Positions 43,156 to 53,160 are shown, counted from the stretch's first letter. The stretch is 64,000 nt of DNA from Prevotella merdae (GCF_900290275.1 NZ_LT985324.1:201952-265951), one strand, 5' to 3'. Translations and numbers: made by a program. Notes: a model not told the origin generated them from the sequence alone.

Positions 43156-45608
43156 TTCTTTTCTTCTTCAATTTTAAAACTAATGGGGTTGTCTACAATC
43201 TCATCGGTCAGGGCAAAGCGCCATACGTCCTGTACGTTCTCAACGTAGTGGAATTCTACACCTTTGCGGTAGATCTCTGGAATTTCCTCAATGTCCTTAC
43301 GATTGTCGCGACACATTACGATATCAGTAATGCCGGCTCGCTTGGCAGCCAGAATCTTCTCCTTAATGCCTCCAACAGGCAGAACTTTTCCACGCAGAGT
43401 AATCTCGCCAGTCATGGCTGTGTTCTTGCGCACCTTGCGTTGTGTTATTGCCGAGGCAATAGATGTAGCTATTGTAATGCCAGCCGATGGACCATCCTTT
43501 GGTGTAGCTCCTTCGGGCACGTGGATATGGATGTTCCAGTTGTCGAAGATGCGATAGTCTACACCAAGCGTATCAATGTGAGCCTTAACATATTCCAAGG
43601 CTATAACAGCCGACTCCTTCATTACGTCGCCAAGGTTTCCTGTCAGTGTAAGCTTGCCTGCCTTGCCCTTGCTCAGAGATGTCTCTATAAATAGAATCTC
43701 TCCGCCAACGCTTGTCCATGCCAAGCCAGTAACCACTCCTGCATAATCGTTGCCCTGATAGATATCGCGATAGAAAGGTGGCTTTCCAAGAAGGTCCTCT
43801 ATTTCGTTAGGTGTTATCTTCTCATATGGCAATGTTCTGTCTAATGCCTTCTTATAGGCAAGTTTGCGTAGAGCTTTGTTCACCTGCTTCTCAAGTTGGC
43901 GCACACCACTCTCGCGTGTGTACTGTTCAACTATCTTTTCAATAGCGGCCTTGTTGAATGTAGGCTTTGCACCCTTCTCGTCCAAACCGCAGTTGTCTAT
44001 CTCGCGCGGTATAAGGTGACGCTTGGCAATCTCTATTTTCTCCTCTGTTATGTATCCGCTAACCTCAATCAGCTCCATACGGTCGAGCAACGGACGTGGA
44101 ATAGAACCGAGGTCGTTGGCTGTAGCTATGAACAGCACCTTAGAGAGGTCATAGTCTACGTCAAGATAGTTGTCGTGGAAGGCGTTGTTCTGCTCTGGGT
44201 CGAGCACTTCGAGCAAAGCCGATGATGGGTCGCCGTTTACGGTGTTCTGTGTTACCTTGTCTATCTCGTCAAGTATAAACACGGGGTTAGACGAACCTGC
44301 CTTTTGTATATTCTTTATTATACGTCCAGGCATAGCTCCTACGTATGTGCGGCGATGACCTCTAATCTCACTCTCATCGTGCAGACCACCTAATGACATG
44401 CGTACATACTTGCGTTTCATTGCCGATGCTATGCTCTTGCCGAGTGAAGTCTTACCAACTCCCGGAGGACCATAGAGACAAATGATTGGCGATTTTAGGT
44501 CGCCTCTAAGCTTAAGCACAGCCATATATTCAAGGATACGTTCCTTGACCTTCTCCATACCGTAGTGGTCGTTGTTCAGTATGCGCTGTGCACGCTTTAG
44601 GTCAAGGTTGTCAGTTGTATATTCGCCCCAAGGCAGATTGGTCATTGTCTGGAGATAGTTAAACTGGATGCTGTACTCCGGACTCTGTGGGTTAAACATA
44701 TCCAGCTTGTCAAGCTCCTTCTTAAATACCTTGCCTATCTCCTCAGGCCATTTTTTGTTCTTTGCTTTCTCCTCAAGTTCCTTGCGCTCTGGTGATCCAT
44801 CGCCATTGCCAAGTTCCTCTTTAATGTTCTTTATTTGTTGTTGTAGGAAGTATTCACGCTGTTGTTCGTCGAGATCCTCTCTGGTTTTCGAGCGGATGTT
44901 CTGTTTAAGTTCAAGCAGCTGTAGTTCCTTGTGCAGTACACGCAGTGTGCCTATAACACGGTCCTTAAAGCTATTTGTGGCAATAAGTTCCTCCTTGTCT
45001 TTAATGTCGAATGGCAGGTTGGTGCACACAAAGTCAACGGCAATAATGTCGTTAGAGATATTGTTGAGTGCAAACTGCGACTCGTCAGGCAAGTCCTCAT
45101 TCTGACGTATGTAGTTGAGTGTTATAGAGCGAAGGTCTTCCATGGCCGTCTTAAACTCAGTATCCTTAGCGCTTGGCATTTCCTCCATTGCCTGTGTAAC
45201 CTCGGCCAACATAAATGGTGATGTGCGTGTGACGCGCTTAAGTTTGCAGCGTCCAAGTGCCTGTATTATAGCAGTATGGTTGTTGCTAGGTCCAGGCATC
45301 TCAAGCACCTTCACCAGTTTGGCATAAACGCCATAGCTGAAAAGGTCGTTCTCGCCAGGGTGTTCAACTTCTTGGTCTTTCTGACAGAATACGGCAAATG
45401 CGGTATCTTGGTTTTTGCGAATTTTGCGGAGCAAGCTAAGGCTCTGCTTTCTGCCTATGATAACAGGCGCTATCACTCCCGGGAACAAAGCCATGTTGCG
45501 GGTAGCAAGTATTGGTATTTCGCCATCTACGTGTACGTTTAACATGTTCGTTACGTCACCCTCATAGTCGGCAATCATTTGAATCGATGTATTGGATCTC
45601 TTGTTCAT
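43152..45608 (-). CDS. lon: ATP-dependent protease Lon
   Basis: The 818-residue protein has the N-terminal substrate domain ([20 protein letters not shown]), a coiled region with [18 protein letters not shown], the AAA+ module ([30 protein letters not shown]) and the protease domain with catalytic Ser in [14 protein letters not shown] (near 705) and Lys in [15 protein letters not shown]. It degrades damaged and regulatory proteins in the cytoplasm. A -7 box TAACTTTG (45631-45638) lies about 23 bp before the ATG. The gene heads a tight operon with tgt and lptG. Confidence 0.98.
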   Translation of the reverse strand: MNKRSNTSIQMIADYEGDVTNMLNVHVDGEIPILATRNMALFPGVIAPVIIGRKQSLSLLRKIRKNQDTAFAVFCQKDQEVEHPGENDLFSYGVYAKLVKVLEMPGPSNNHTAIIQALGRCKLKRVTRTSPFMLAEVTQAMEEMPSAKDTEFKTAMEDLRSITLNYIRQNEDLPDESQFALNNISNDIIAVDFVCTNLPFDIKDKEELIATNSFKDRVIGTLRVLHKELQLLELKQNIRSKTREDLDEQQREYFLQQQIKNIKEELGNGDGSPERKELEEKAKNKKWPEEIGKVFKKELDKLDMFNPQSPEYSIQFNYLQTMTNLPWGEYTTDNLDLKRAQRILNNDHYGMEKVKERILEYMAVLKLRGDLKSPIICLYGPPGVGKTSLGKSIASAMKRKYVRMSLGGLHDESEIRGHRRTYVGAMPGRIIKNIQKAGSSNPVFILDEIDKVTQNTVNGDPSSALLEVLDPEQNNAFHDNYLDVDYDLSKVLFIATANDLGSIPRPLLDRMELIEVSGYITEEKIEIAKRHLIPREIDNCGLDEKGAKPTFNKAAIEKIVEQYTRESGVRQLEKQVNKALRKLAYKKALDRTLPYEKITPNEIEDLLGKPPFYRDIYQGNDYAGVVTGLAWTSVGGEILFIETSLSKGKAGKLTLTGNLGDVMKESAVIALEYVKAHIDTLGVDYRIFDNWNIHIHVPEGATPKDGPSAGITIATSIASAITQRKVRKNTAMTGEITLRGKVLPVGGIKEKILAAKRAGITDIVMCRDNRKDIEEIPEIYRKGVEFHYVENVQDVWRFALTDEIVDNPISFKIEEEKK

Positions 45609-45630
45609 ATCAAATATAGCTATATCCGTG

Positions 45631-45638
45631 CAAAGTTA
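45631..45638 (-). promoter_or_regulatory. -7 box of the lon-tgt-lptG operon
   Basis: TAACTTTG on the minus strand, matching TAnnTTTG. No -33 match was found, and no heat-shock CIRCE-like repeat was seen. The short leader (about 17 nt) is typical of the phylum. Confidence 0.55.
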
Positions 45639-45713
45639 CGGAAAAGTTTTCAGATATACACCTAATTAATGATATTTAATGACGAGGTGTGGTGTTGACC
45701 ACGATATTTCATG

Positions 45714-45721
45714 TACCTTTG
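45714..45721 (+). promoter_or_regulatory. -7 box of the GH20 gene
   Basis: TACCTTTG on the plus strand, about 34 bp before the ATG at 45755. It excludes the longer ORF start at 45689, which lies upstream of it. Confidence 0.55.
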
Positions 45722-45754
45722 CACCACAACAATTTATTAACAAACACTTTATCT

Positions 45755-47770
45755 ATGATCAAAAATCTAATTAATGTCAAGCGCCTGTTCTTGACTGCTT
45801 GTTGCAGCTTTGCTCTCTCTCTTGGTTGGGCAGCTATAAACGAGAAACCCTTTGTCGTGCCCGAACTTAAGCAGTGGAGTGGGGCAGATGGTATGTTTGC
45901 ACCATCTGGCAAGTATATTGTCAAAGGTGGCAAGCAAGCCGAGAAGGTTGCACAAGTCTTTGCTGCCGACTATCACAGTCTTGTTGGCAACTCTCTTACG
46001 CCTAAGACAGGAAAACCATCTACTGGCGACATCGTCTTAGTGCTAAAGGCCGACAAACTATTGGGCACTGAAGGCTATCGTCTTGATATCAGCGATGTTA
46101 CAACCATAACAGCTTCTACGGTAGAAGGACTTGTATGGGGAACTCGCACCGTGCTTCAACTTAGCGAGCAGAACCATTCGGCAGCCTTACCTAAAGGCGT
46201 TGCTGTTGATGTGCCCGAATATGGCTTGCGTGGCTTTATGATGGATTGTGGCAGAAAGTTTATCCCGATGTCGTATCTGCGCTCGCTTGTCAAGATGATG
46301 TCTTATTATAAAATGAACACTCTGCAGATTCATCTCAACGATAATGGTTTCCGCCAGTTCTTTAATGGCGATTGGAATAAGACGCAAGCTGCTTTCCGTC
46401 TTGAATGTGATACTTATCCTGGACTTACAGCCAAGGACGGACATTATACTAAGGCCGAGTTTATTGAACTCCAGAAGCTTGCCGAGCAGTATGGCGTCAA
46501 TATTATTCCCGAAATTGACGTGCCTGCCCACTCGCTTGCCTTTACTCATTACAAGCCAGAAATAGGCTCTAAGGAATATGGAATGGATCACCTCGACCTT
46601 TTCAATCCTGAGACCTATAAGTTTGTTGATGGCTTGTTCAAAGAGTATCTTGAGGGTAAGAATCCAGTGTTCCGTGGTAAGGTGGTTCACATTGGTACCG
46701 ACGAATATTCTAACGCAAAGAAGGATGTGGTTGAGAAGTTCCGCTACTTCACCGACCACTATATTAAATATGTAGAGTCGTTTGGCAAGCAGGCTGCTGT
46801 TTGGGGAGCACTTACTCATGCCAAAGGCGATACTAAGGTTAAGTCGCAGAACGTGATGATGCATTGCTGGTACAATGGATATGCCGATCCTAAGGAGATG
46901 AAGCGTCTGGGATATAAGTTGGTGAGTGTGCCCGACGGTCTTGTATACATCGTCCCTGCGGCAGGCTATTATTATGATTACCTCAATTGTCGTGAGTTAT
47001 ACAATACATGGACTCCTGCTCAAATAGGTGACGAGAAGTTTGACGAGCGCGACCCTTCTATTCTTGGTGGAATGTTTGCCGTATGGAACGACCATGCAGG
47101 CAATGGCATTACCGTAAAGGATATACACGACCGTCTGTTCCCTGCCTTGCAGACTCTATCTACCAAGTGCTGGACTGGAGCAGCAACATCTCTGCCTTAC
47201 GATAAGTTCGATAGCCTTCGTTTAAATCTTAGCGAGGCTCCTGCTGTAAACGAGGCTGCTCGTTGGCCTAAAGGCAAGATGCTTGTAATAGATAATCTGT
47301 GTCCTGGTCAGACTACTGGTGAGAAGGAAGTTGGCTATGGATATCGTGTTGAATTTACTATTGATGGAGCTGATGAGGCTAAGGGCACACCTCTATTTAC
47401 ATCTGATAATGCCACATTCTACCTTGCCGACCCTCAAGACGGATGTCTCGCATTTGAGCGAGAGGGATATCTTAATAAGTTTAAGTATAAGATAGCAAAG
47501 GGCAAGAAGGTGTCTATCGCCATAACTGGCGACAACAAGAAGACCTGCCTGTATGTTGACGGCAAACTGCGTGAGGAGCTTGGTCCACTTGCCATCTATG
47601 CTATGCAGCAGAAAGATCTAACCTCTTTCCAAAGCACCGACCCTACAGCTTGGCAACCTGTGATGTATAATCCCTCTGCCAAGATGTACTATCAGCGCAC
47701 GCTTGTATTCCCGCTTCAGAAGGCAGGCGAGTTTAAGAGCAAGGTTACTGGACTGAAGGTTTCTTTTTAA
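45755..47770 (+). CDS. Beta-N-acetylhexosaminidase, GH20
   Basis: The 671-residue protein has a signal peptide (INVKRLFLTACCSFALSLGWA), an N-terminal GH20b-type domain (about 30-155) and a catalytic barrel beginning LRGFMMDCGRKFIPMSYLRSLVKMM. The catalytic Asp-Glu pair is in VVHIGTDEYSN (near 315). After about residue 505 a LamG-like beta-sandwich follows (TPLFTSDNATFYL; KTCLYVDGKLREEL), which may bind glycan. GH20 enzymes release terminal GlcNAc or GalNAc. It faces away from lon and converges with the PUL, so it may add hexosamine release to glycosaminoglycan or mucin breakdown, but it is a separate unit. Confidence 0.92.
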   Translation: MIKNLINVKRLFLTACCSFALSLGWAAINEKPFVVPELKQWSGADGMFAPSGKYIVKGGKQAEKVAQVFAADYHSLVGNSLTPKTGKPSTGDIVLVLKADKLLGTEGYRLDISDVTTITASTVEGLVWGTRTVLQLSEQNHSAALPKGVAVDVPEYGLRGFMMDCGRKFIPMSYLRSLVKMMSYYKMNTLQIHLNDNGFRQFFNGDWNKTQAAFRLECDTYPGLTAKDGHYTKAEFIELQKLAEQYGVNIIPEIDVPAHSLAFTHYKPEIGSKEYGMDHLDLFNPETYKFVDGLFKEYLEGKNPVFRGKVVHIGTDEYSNAKKDVVEKFRYFTDHYIKYVESFGKQAAVWGALTHAKGDTKVKSQNVMMHCWYNGYADPKEMKRLGYKLVSVPDGLVYIVPAAGYYYDYLNCRELYNTWTPAQIGDEKFDERDPSILGGMFAVWNDHAGNGITVKDIHDRLFPALQTLSTKCWTGAATSLPYDKFDSLRLNLSEAPAVNEAARWPKGKMLVIDNLCPGQTTGEKEVGYGYRVEFTIDGADEAKGTPLFTSDNATFYLADPQDGCLAFEREGYLNKFKYKIAKGKKVSIAITGDNKKTCLYVDGKLREELGPLAIYAMQQKDLTSFQSTDPTAWQPVMYNPSAKMYYQRTLVFPLQKAGEFKSKVTGLKVSF

Positions 47771-47796
47771 GCTTATATTGTTATATATATAAAAAG

Positions 47797-47838
47797 GTGC
47801 GGCAGGAGAACATTGTTTGTTTCCTGCCGCACTCGTTT
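47797..47838. terminator. Terminator between GH20 and the end of the PUL
   Basis: GTGCGGCAGGA and TCCTGCCGCAC form a perfect 11-bp stem with a 14-base loop, followed by TCGTTTT. It lies 26 bp behind the GH20 stop and about 75 bp behind the last PUL gene (other strand), so it can serve both. Confidence 0.85.
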
Positions 47839-47911
47839 TATAACAATTACGGTTTCTATTAGTTATCCTTATTTTATTAATATCTCACGATATTAAAGTG
47901 GATATTGTTTA

Positions 47912-49720
47912 TTATCTCACAATTTTCTTTCCGTTCTTTATCACCACACCCTTGTAGTTGTCGCCAACTTCAATACCCTGTAGGTTGTATGTCTTGTTGT
48001 TCTCAGGGCGAGTGGTGGTTATTGTCTCTATGCCTGTACCATTATTGTTTATTACATTTGTAATCCACTCTGGTATATATCCAAGGCGATGTTCCATCTG
48101 AGCCACATATAGCGAGCCTGGTGTTACCTCCTCGCCTTGATTCTCGTTTAGCTTCATCTGGTCTTCCAGGAATTTAACTTCCTTGCCGTGGAAACCAACC
48201 ATTGTTGGAGGCAGTACCTTATACCAACCATTGTTTGTGTTCTCTACCCACCAGTTGAATGGATTGTCTTGAACACTTGTGGCAAGACAGTTGAAGTTCC
48301 ATATTGTAAGGTCGTCCAAGTGGTTTGGTATCTGTGCCTTGTCACCACCCATACGGAATCTCATAAATCCTCCTGAACATTGGTCAAAGAGTGATGCACG
48401 TGGTTGTGTGGCATGACTCTCAAAGCAAGCGTCATCGCCCCACTTGCAGCGCCATATCACATTGCCTATACTATGCTTTGATATACCGCATGCATGATAT
48501 TGACCGAGGTTTTCTCTTGGTTTCAAGAATTTTGTGTCGGCATTAAGGTAACCGTCGCTATGGTCGTACACGTAGGCGATAAGTCCTCGTGATGAGTTTG
48601 CCATACGTACTGACGAGTGACCGCGGTTGCCGCTTATCTCAACGTCTATACAAAGAGAGTTGGCGCAGTCCTGAAATGTCATACACTCGCTTATACTCTC
48701 AAAGTCTACACGGCGCATCCATGAGTTTACGCAACGTGTAAACTGCAGTGGTTTGTAGGCACCATCGTCTCTCCATGAGGCATGATGATGGAAAAATTCT
48801 GTGCTGTAACCTTGGAACTTTAGGTCTTCTATGCCCACTTCCTCATAATGTGAGTATGTCTTGATGGTCCAACCATAGTCGGCATTTACAGCGTGCATTA
48901 TAGGTTCTTCAAAGGTTACCACGTTACCCTCAATCGACTTTATCTGATGGCGGTCTATCACCTCAACACCAGCCAAAAGGTTGGTCATCGACTCTTGCGC
49001 CTTATGTCCAAGCAGTTCTTCGTCAATCACTTTCTGGTCGGCATTAAGCATGTGCAGTTTTACCCAATCGCCTACGTGCAACTTCGAAGCATCGTCCACC
49101 TTAATTGACATGTCGTTCTTCTTTGCCGAACCAGTAACCTTGGCAAGTATCACATTATCGCCACCACCATTATGACGTATCTGCATCATGTGTGGCGAAC
49201 TGTACATTACCTTAGGGTCTGTAGGCTGCATTTCTGCAGTCATTGTCAGTGTTGTCTTGTCGCGTCCTGCTCCCTTGATAATGAGGTGTCCCATGCTGAT
49301 GTCTATACGGTTAGATACCTGCTTCTTGCTACCATTTTCCTGTACCTCATAGGTATCGTCGTCTATCGAGTGTAGTATAAATTCGCCTTCAGGGAAGTAG
49401 ATTATAGCATTGGCATTTGGATTAGAGTTGCCTATAGCCTTTATAACCTTCAACAGAGCGTCACGATCCGACTTACCATCATCAGGCACAGCTCCATAGT
49501 CGCACACATTATATATTTTATATCCAAGCTTCTTGGCAAGTGTCTCCACGTCACCGTCAGCAGGCAACGACAATCCGTGATTGTAACCTGCATACGAGAA
49601 ATCGAGCAGCACATTGTCGTCTGCCTTGTTTACAAACTTCTGCCATGCCGGTGTGTCCTGGGCATGGATGGTTGCGGTAGCTGATAGTGCCGCAAATAGT
49701 AAAGAGACTAATTTCTTCAT
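47912..49720 (-). CDS. Secreted right-handed beta-helix protein, possible polysaccharide lyase (paralogue 1)
   Basis: The 602-residue protein has a signal peptide (MKKLVSLLFAALSATATIHAQ) and a Pectate_lyase_3-type start of a beta helix (IYNVCDYGAVPDDGKSDRDA, IIYFPEGEFILHS), with many short repeats (HLIIKGAGRDKTTL, SMRRVDFESISECMTFQDC, GNRGHSSVRMA). The C-terminus (YNLQGIEVGDNYKGVVIKNG, then KKIVR) resembles the short sorting tails of type IX-secreted proteins in Prevotella. It is the last PUL gene and strongly similar along its whole length to the gene at 49803-51608. By context it could be a glycosaminoglycan lyase (PL29-like), but I cannot assign a family from sequence alone. Confidence 0.75.
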   Translation of the reverse strand: MKKLVSLLFAALSATATIHAQDTPAWQKFVNKADDNVLLDFSYAGYNHGLSLPADGDVETLAKKLGYKIYNVCDYGAVPDDGKSDRDALLKVIKAIGNSNPNANAIIYFPEGEFILHSIDDDTYEVQENGSKKQVSNRIDISMGHLIIKGAGRDKTTLTMTAEMQPTDPKVMYSSPHMMQIRHNGGGDNVILAKVTGSAKKNDMSIKVDDASKLHVGDWVKLHMLNADQKVIDEELLGHKAQESMTNLLAGVEVIDRHQIKSIEGNVVTFEEPIMHAVNADYGWTIKTYSHYEEVGIEDLKFQGYSTEFFHHHASWRDDGAYKPLQFTRCVNSWMRRVDFESISECMTFQDCANSLCIDVEISGNRGHSSVRMANSSRGLIAYVYDHSDGYLNADTKFLKPRENLGQYHACGISKHSIGNVIWRCKWGDDACFESHATQPRASLFDQCSGGFMRFRMGGDKAQIPNHLDDLTIWNFNCLATSVQDNPFNWWVENTNNGWYKVLPPTMVGFHGKEVKFLEDQMKLNENQGEEVTPGSLYVAQMEHRLGYIPEWITNVINNNGTGIETITTTRPENNKTYNLQGIEVGDNYKGVVIKNGKKIVR

Positions 49721-49737
49721 AATATTTGTCCGTTAAA

Positions 49738-49795
49738 TTCACAAGCGAAGCGAGTTATCTTCATATAACTTCCAATAACTACTTTCGCTTGCGAA
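49738..49795. repeat. Inverted repeat between the two beta-helix genes
   Basis: TTCACAAGCGAA and TTCGCTTGCGAA form a 12-bp stem with one mismatch, and inside it AGTTAT pairs with ATAACT. The inner AGTTA/TAACTTCC words recall the MITE-like elements at 51626 and 56499, but the ends differ. Confidence 0.65.
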
Positions 49796-49802
49796 ACTTA
49801 TA

Positions 49803-51608
49803 TTATTTTACAATCTTCTTTCCGTTTTTCACAACAACTCCCTTATATCCTTCTCCCACTTCTACACCATCAAGGCCGTAAGTCTTCGAAGTCTTTTTGT
49901 CCTTTACAATAAGGATGTTGTTGATACCGTTTGCAATATTCTTGGCATCGGTAATCCACTGTGGAGTATAACCAAGACGTTTTGCCAACTGAGCCTCATA
50001 GAGTGAGCCTGGCAACACTTCCTTGCCCTGATTCTCGTTAAGCTTCATCTCGCTTTCCTTGAAGTTGATGCTCTTGCCATGGAAACCAACAAATGTAGGA
50101 GGCAATATCTTGTTCCAACCATTCCATACATTTGTAGACCACCAGTTGTACGGGTTAGGATCTGTAGGGCTTGTGGCAAGACAATTGAAGTTCCATACTA
50201 TAAGGTCGTCAAGATGGTTAGGCAACTGTGATATGTCGCCACCCATACGGTTCTGCATAAATCCGCCAGTGCAATAGTCTATTAGTGAAGCACGTGGCTG
50301 AGTGGCATGAGCTTCAAAGCAGCCATCGTCACCCCATGTGCAGCGCCATATAACATTGCCGATACTTTGTTTTGAGATACCACAGGCATGGAACTGTCCA
50401 AGATTCTCCATATAGTTCTCAAACTTAGTGTCTGATGTAAGGTATCCGTCGGTGTGGTCGCTAACCATGCCAATTAATCCATGTGCCGAGTTCTGCATAC
50501 GTACAGATGAATGACCGCGGTTGCCGCTGAATTCAGAATCAAGCATAAAGCAGTTGGAACATTCGGCAAACGTCATACCCTCGCTAACACTTTCAAAGTC
50601 TACACGGCGAACCCATGAGTTTACCATTCGCATAAAGTTAAGAGGCTTATATCCACCGTCGTCCTCCCATGAACCATGGTGTACAAAGTTTGGTTTGCAG
50701 TTACCTCTGAATGTTAGGTCTTCTACACCCGATTCCTCATAGTGCGAGTATGATATTATGGTCCATCCATAATCCGGATTAACTGCATGGTGCATTGGTT
50801 CCTCGAATGTAATGCGATTGTCATCGATCGACTTTATCTGATGACGGTCTATCACCTCAACACCCGATTTCAGGTTTGACATTGAAGCCTGAAGTTTCTT
50901 GCCACAAAGTTCTTCATTGATAACCTTATTGTCTGCATTCTTCATATACAGCTTTATCCAGTCGCCTACCTTAAGCTTCGATGCGTCGTCTACCTCTATA
51001 GACATATCGCCCTTCTTTGCCGAACTCTTTACATTGGCAAGAAAAGTCTTGTCGCCTCCACCATTGTGACGGATGGATAGCATCACCTGCGAACTGTACA
51101 AAGTTTTAGGAGTTGGGGTTTTCATTGGAGCTCCCATTGTAAGGAAGGTCTTGTCGCGTCCTGCACCTTTTATGATTACATGCCCCATAACAAGGTTGAT
51201 AGTCTCCGACTTCATATTGCCTGTCTTACTATCCTTTACATCATCCTCTTCTGTATGTAGGATATATTCGCCCTCTGGGAAGTAGATAATGGCTTTGGCA
51301 TTAGGTTTACCTCTACCTATTTTATTAATGATAGCTTCTACAGCAGCACGGTCCGACTTGCCGTCGTCAGGTATAGCACCGTAGTCTTTTACATTATATA
51401 TTTTATAGCCAAGCTTATTGGCAAGTACATTCACATCGCTTTCATAGTCTGGCAATGTCTTGCCGTGGTCGTATCCTGCATACGAGAAGTCGAGCAAAAC
51501 ATTGTCATCAGCATTGTTCACAAACTTGTCCCATGCCGGAGTGTTCTGTGCATTAAGAGAAGTTGTGGCGGATAGAGCCGCAATGATTAATGGAAAGATT
51601 CTTTTCAT
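49803..51608 (-). CDS. Secreted right-handed beta-helix protein, possible polysaccharide lyase (paralogue 2)
   Basis: The 601-residue protein has a signal peptide (MKRIFPLIIAALSATTSLNAQ), the same KIYNVKDYGAIPDDGKSDRAA beta-helix opening, HVIIKGAGRDKTFL, SWVRRVDFESVSEGMTF and GNRGHSSVRMQNSAHG, and the same sorting-like tail (YGLDGVEVGEGYKGVVVKNG). Conserved HACGISKQSIGNVIWRCTWGDD and HATQPRASLIDYCTGGFM segments are candidates for the active site because both copies keep them. The ATG at 51608 is used; the frame runs further into the end of the adjacent MITE-like element, which is not real coding sequence. Tandem duplication with its neighbour is evident. Confidence 0.75.
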   Translation of the reverse strand: MKRIFPLIIAALSATTSLNAQNTPAWDKFVNNADDNVLLDFSYAGYDHGKTLPDYESDVNVLANKLGYKIYNVKDYGAIPDDGKSDRAAVEAIINKIGRGKPNAKAIIYFPEGEYILHTEEDDVKDSKTGNMKSETINLVMGHVIIKGAGRDKTFLTMGAPMKTPTPKTLYSSQVMLSIRHNGGGDKTFLANVKSSAKKGDMSIEVDDASKLKVGDWIKLYMKNADNKVINEELCGKKLQASMSNLKSGVEVIDRHQIKSIDDNRITFEEPMHHAVNPDYGWTIISYSHYEESGVEDLTFRGNCKPNFVHHGSWEDDGGYKPLNFMRMVNSWVRRVDFESVSEGMTFAECSNCFMLDSEFSGNRGHSSVRMQNSAHGLIGMVSDHTDGYLTSDTKFENYMENLGQFHACGISKQSIGNVIWRCTWGDDGCFEAHATQPRASLIDYCTGGFMQNRMGGDISQLPNHLDDLIVWNFNCLATSPTDPNPYNWWSTNVWNGWNKILPPTFVGFHGKSINFKESEMKLNENQGKEVLPGSLYEAQLAKRLGYTPQWITDAKNIANGINNILIVKDKKTSKTYGLDGVEVGEGYKGVVVKNGKKIVK

Positions 51609-51625
51609 AATTAGTAGTAATGAGA

Positions 51626-51835
51626 AAAGAGGGTGTGTCAAAATAGGAGTTAGAGGAAGTTAAGAAGAAGTTAATCCATCTACGAAGGATGGTAGTTCTT
51701 GCTAAGGCAAGCGGCAAAGCCGAGCGAACAGACAAATGCTTTATTTTTAGCAATTTATACATATGTCCGCTAACTTCCGTTAACTTCGGGCGAAGCCCAA
51801 ACTTCCGTTAACTCCTATTTTGACACACCCTCTTT
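51626..51835. mobile_element. MITE-like element, copy A, with perfect 27-bp inverted ends
   Basis: A 210-bp sequence has 27-bp terminal inverted repeats that match without error (51626-51652 and 51809-51835; outer part AAAGAGGGTGTGTCAAAATA). It codes for nothing. The inside has further GGAAGTTA/TAACTTCC words and is shared with the copy at 56499-56671. Compared with that copy it has about 30 extra bases near 51691-51728. It lies between the GH88 and beta-helix genes. A transposase acting on these ends is not in the window. Confidence 0.82.
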
Positions 51836-51844
51836 GTTTTGATA

Positions 51845-53116
51845 TTATCTTCTGTTCAATGCCTCCAAGAAGTAGTAGTCAGCATAGTTCAGAGGAACGT
51901 CAATCTCGGCACCGTGAGGAATACTTCCTACTGAGTGCATAAGCAACCAGCAACCGTTCTTTCCAAGCTCAGCAAGGTAAGCTGGTGATGAGAGAGATGT
52001 CATGATGCGGTCGGCAAGAGCATGATAGCCATTCTCTGGCAAGTACTTGTCCATCTCGTACAGAGCTGAAGCGATACAAGCTGCTGTAGAAACGTCGCGT
52101 GGCTCGTTAGGAATATTAGGAGCGTTGAGATCCCAGTAAGGAACAAGGTCGTTTGGCATGTTCGGATGACGCAACATCATGTTGAGTGTACGTACAGCCT
52201 GGTCGAGATACTTCTTGTCCTTGGTATAGCGGTAGCATACTGTGAAGCCATAGATAGCCCATGCCTGACCGCGTGCCCATACACTCTCATGAGCATAACC
52301 CTGGGCTGTGTGCTTGTGTAAAACCTCACCAGTATTTGGATTGTAGTCGATTACGTGGTAGCAACTGCCATCCTCACGGAAGTGATTCTTCAAGGTTGCG
52401 TCTGCATGGCTTGTAGCAACCTTCCAATATGTAGAGTCACCGCTAAGCTTTGTAGCCTCGAACAAAAGCTCAAGGTTCATCATGTTGTCGATGATAACAG
52501 GACATGTCCATCCACGCTTCGACTGCCATCCGCGGTCTACGTTCCATGACTGAATAACGCCAGCTCCCTTGCGGAAACGTGTGCTGAGCGACTTAGCTGT
52601 CTGAACGATAACCTTCTTGTAAGCCTTTGTTGGGTTGATGCGATAACCGTTAAGGTAGCTGCTGCCAATCATGAAGCCTACGTCGTGGTGCCATGTAAGG
52701 TACTGTATAGAGTCGAGGTTCTCGGTAAAGCGTTTTGCCTGCTCTGCCCACTGCTTGTCGTTTGTAAGCTTGTACATTTCCCAGAGGTCGCCTGCAAAGA
52801 AGCCTGAACACCAGTCGTCGATAGGAACACATACCAAACGACCCATCTTGTCGATAGTACGTGGGTTGTTTACCTTACCCTTGCGACCTACCTGGTCGAG
52901 CATCAATGTATACTGACGAGTGGCAAAGTTTACATCGTCGCTTGCCAACTTGTCCATACGCTCTTTCATCTTCTCGCAGCCAGTCTTGCAGCATTTTTTC
53001 TTGCTGCATTCTGTCTTCTGCTTGCAGCACTCTTTCTTGGCTGTTGTCTGTGCAGACATCGGGAGGAATGTTGCTGCCATGAATAGGGCAGCGATTGTCT
53101 TGTTAATGTTATTCAT
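51845..53116 (-). CDS. Unsaturated glucuronyl hydrolase, GH88, with Cys-rich N-terminus
   Basis: The 423-residue protein is a GH88 enzyme that removes the 4,5-unsaturated uronic acid left by polysaccharide lyases. The catalytic Asp regions are seen in YLTWHHDVGFMIGSSY and CPVIIDNMMNLELLFEATK, plus AHESVWARGQAWAIYGF. After a signal peptide (cleavage near SAQ, residue 23) comes an odd lysine-rich stretch with six Cys in 18 residues (positions 30, 31, 37, 42, 43 and 47), unlike typical GH88. It lies between the PL8 gene and the MITE-like copy A, as expected for the step after the lyase in glycosaminoglycan breakdown. Confidence 0.9.
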   Translation of the reverse strand: MNNINKTIAALFMAATFLPMSAQTTAKKECCKQKTECSKKKCCKTGCEKMKERMDKLASDDVNFATRQYTLMLDQVGRKGKVNNPRTIDKMGRLVCVPIDDWCSGFFAGDLWEMYKLTNDKQWAEQAKRFTENLDSIQYLTWHHDVGFMIGSSYLNGYRINPTKAYKKVIVQTAKSLSTRFRKGAGVIQSWNVDRGWQSKRGWTCPVIIDNMMNLELLFEATKLSGDSTYWKVATSHADATLKNHFREDGSCYHVIDYNPNTGEVLHKHTAQGYAHESVWARGQAWAIYGFTVCYRYTKDKKYLDQAVRTLNMMLRHPNMPNDLVPYWDLNAPNIPNEPRDVSTAACIASALYEMDKYLPENGYHALADRIMTSLSSPAYLAELGKNGCWLLMHSVGSIPHGAEIDVPLNYADYYFLEALNRR

Positions 53117-53160
53117 TTGTTTTGTTATTAGTTTTTATTAAATTTCTATTTATAGATGGG

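Noticed and set aside
51609..51641. N-terminal extension of the second beta-helix protein
   Set aside because: The extra codons are the end of the MITE-like element, and the signal peptide begins at the ATG at 51608.
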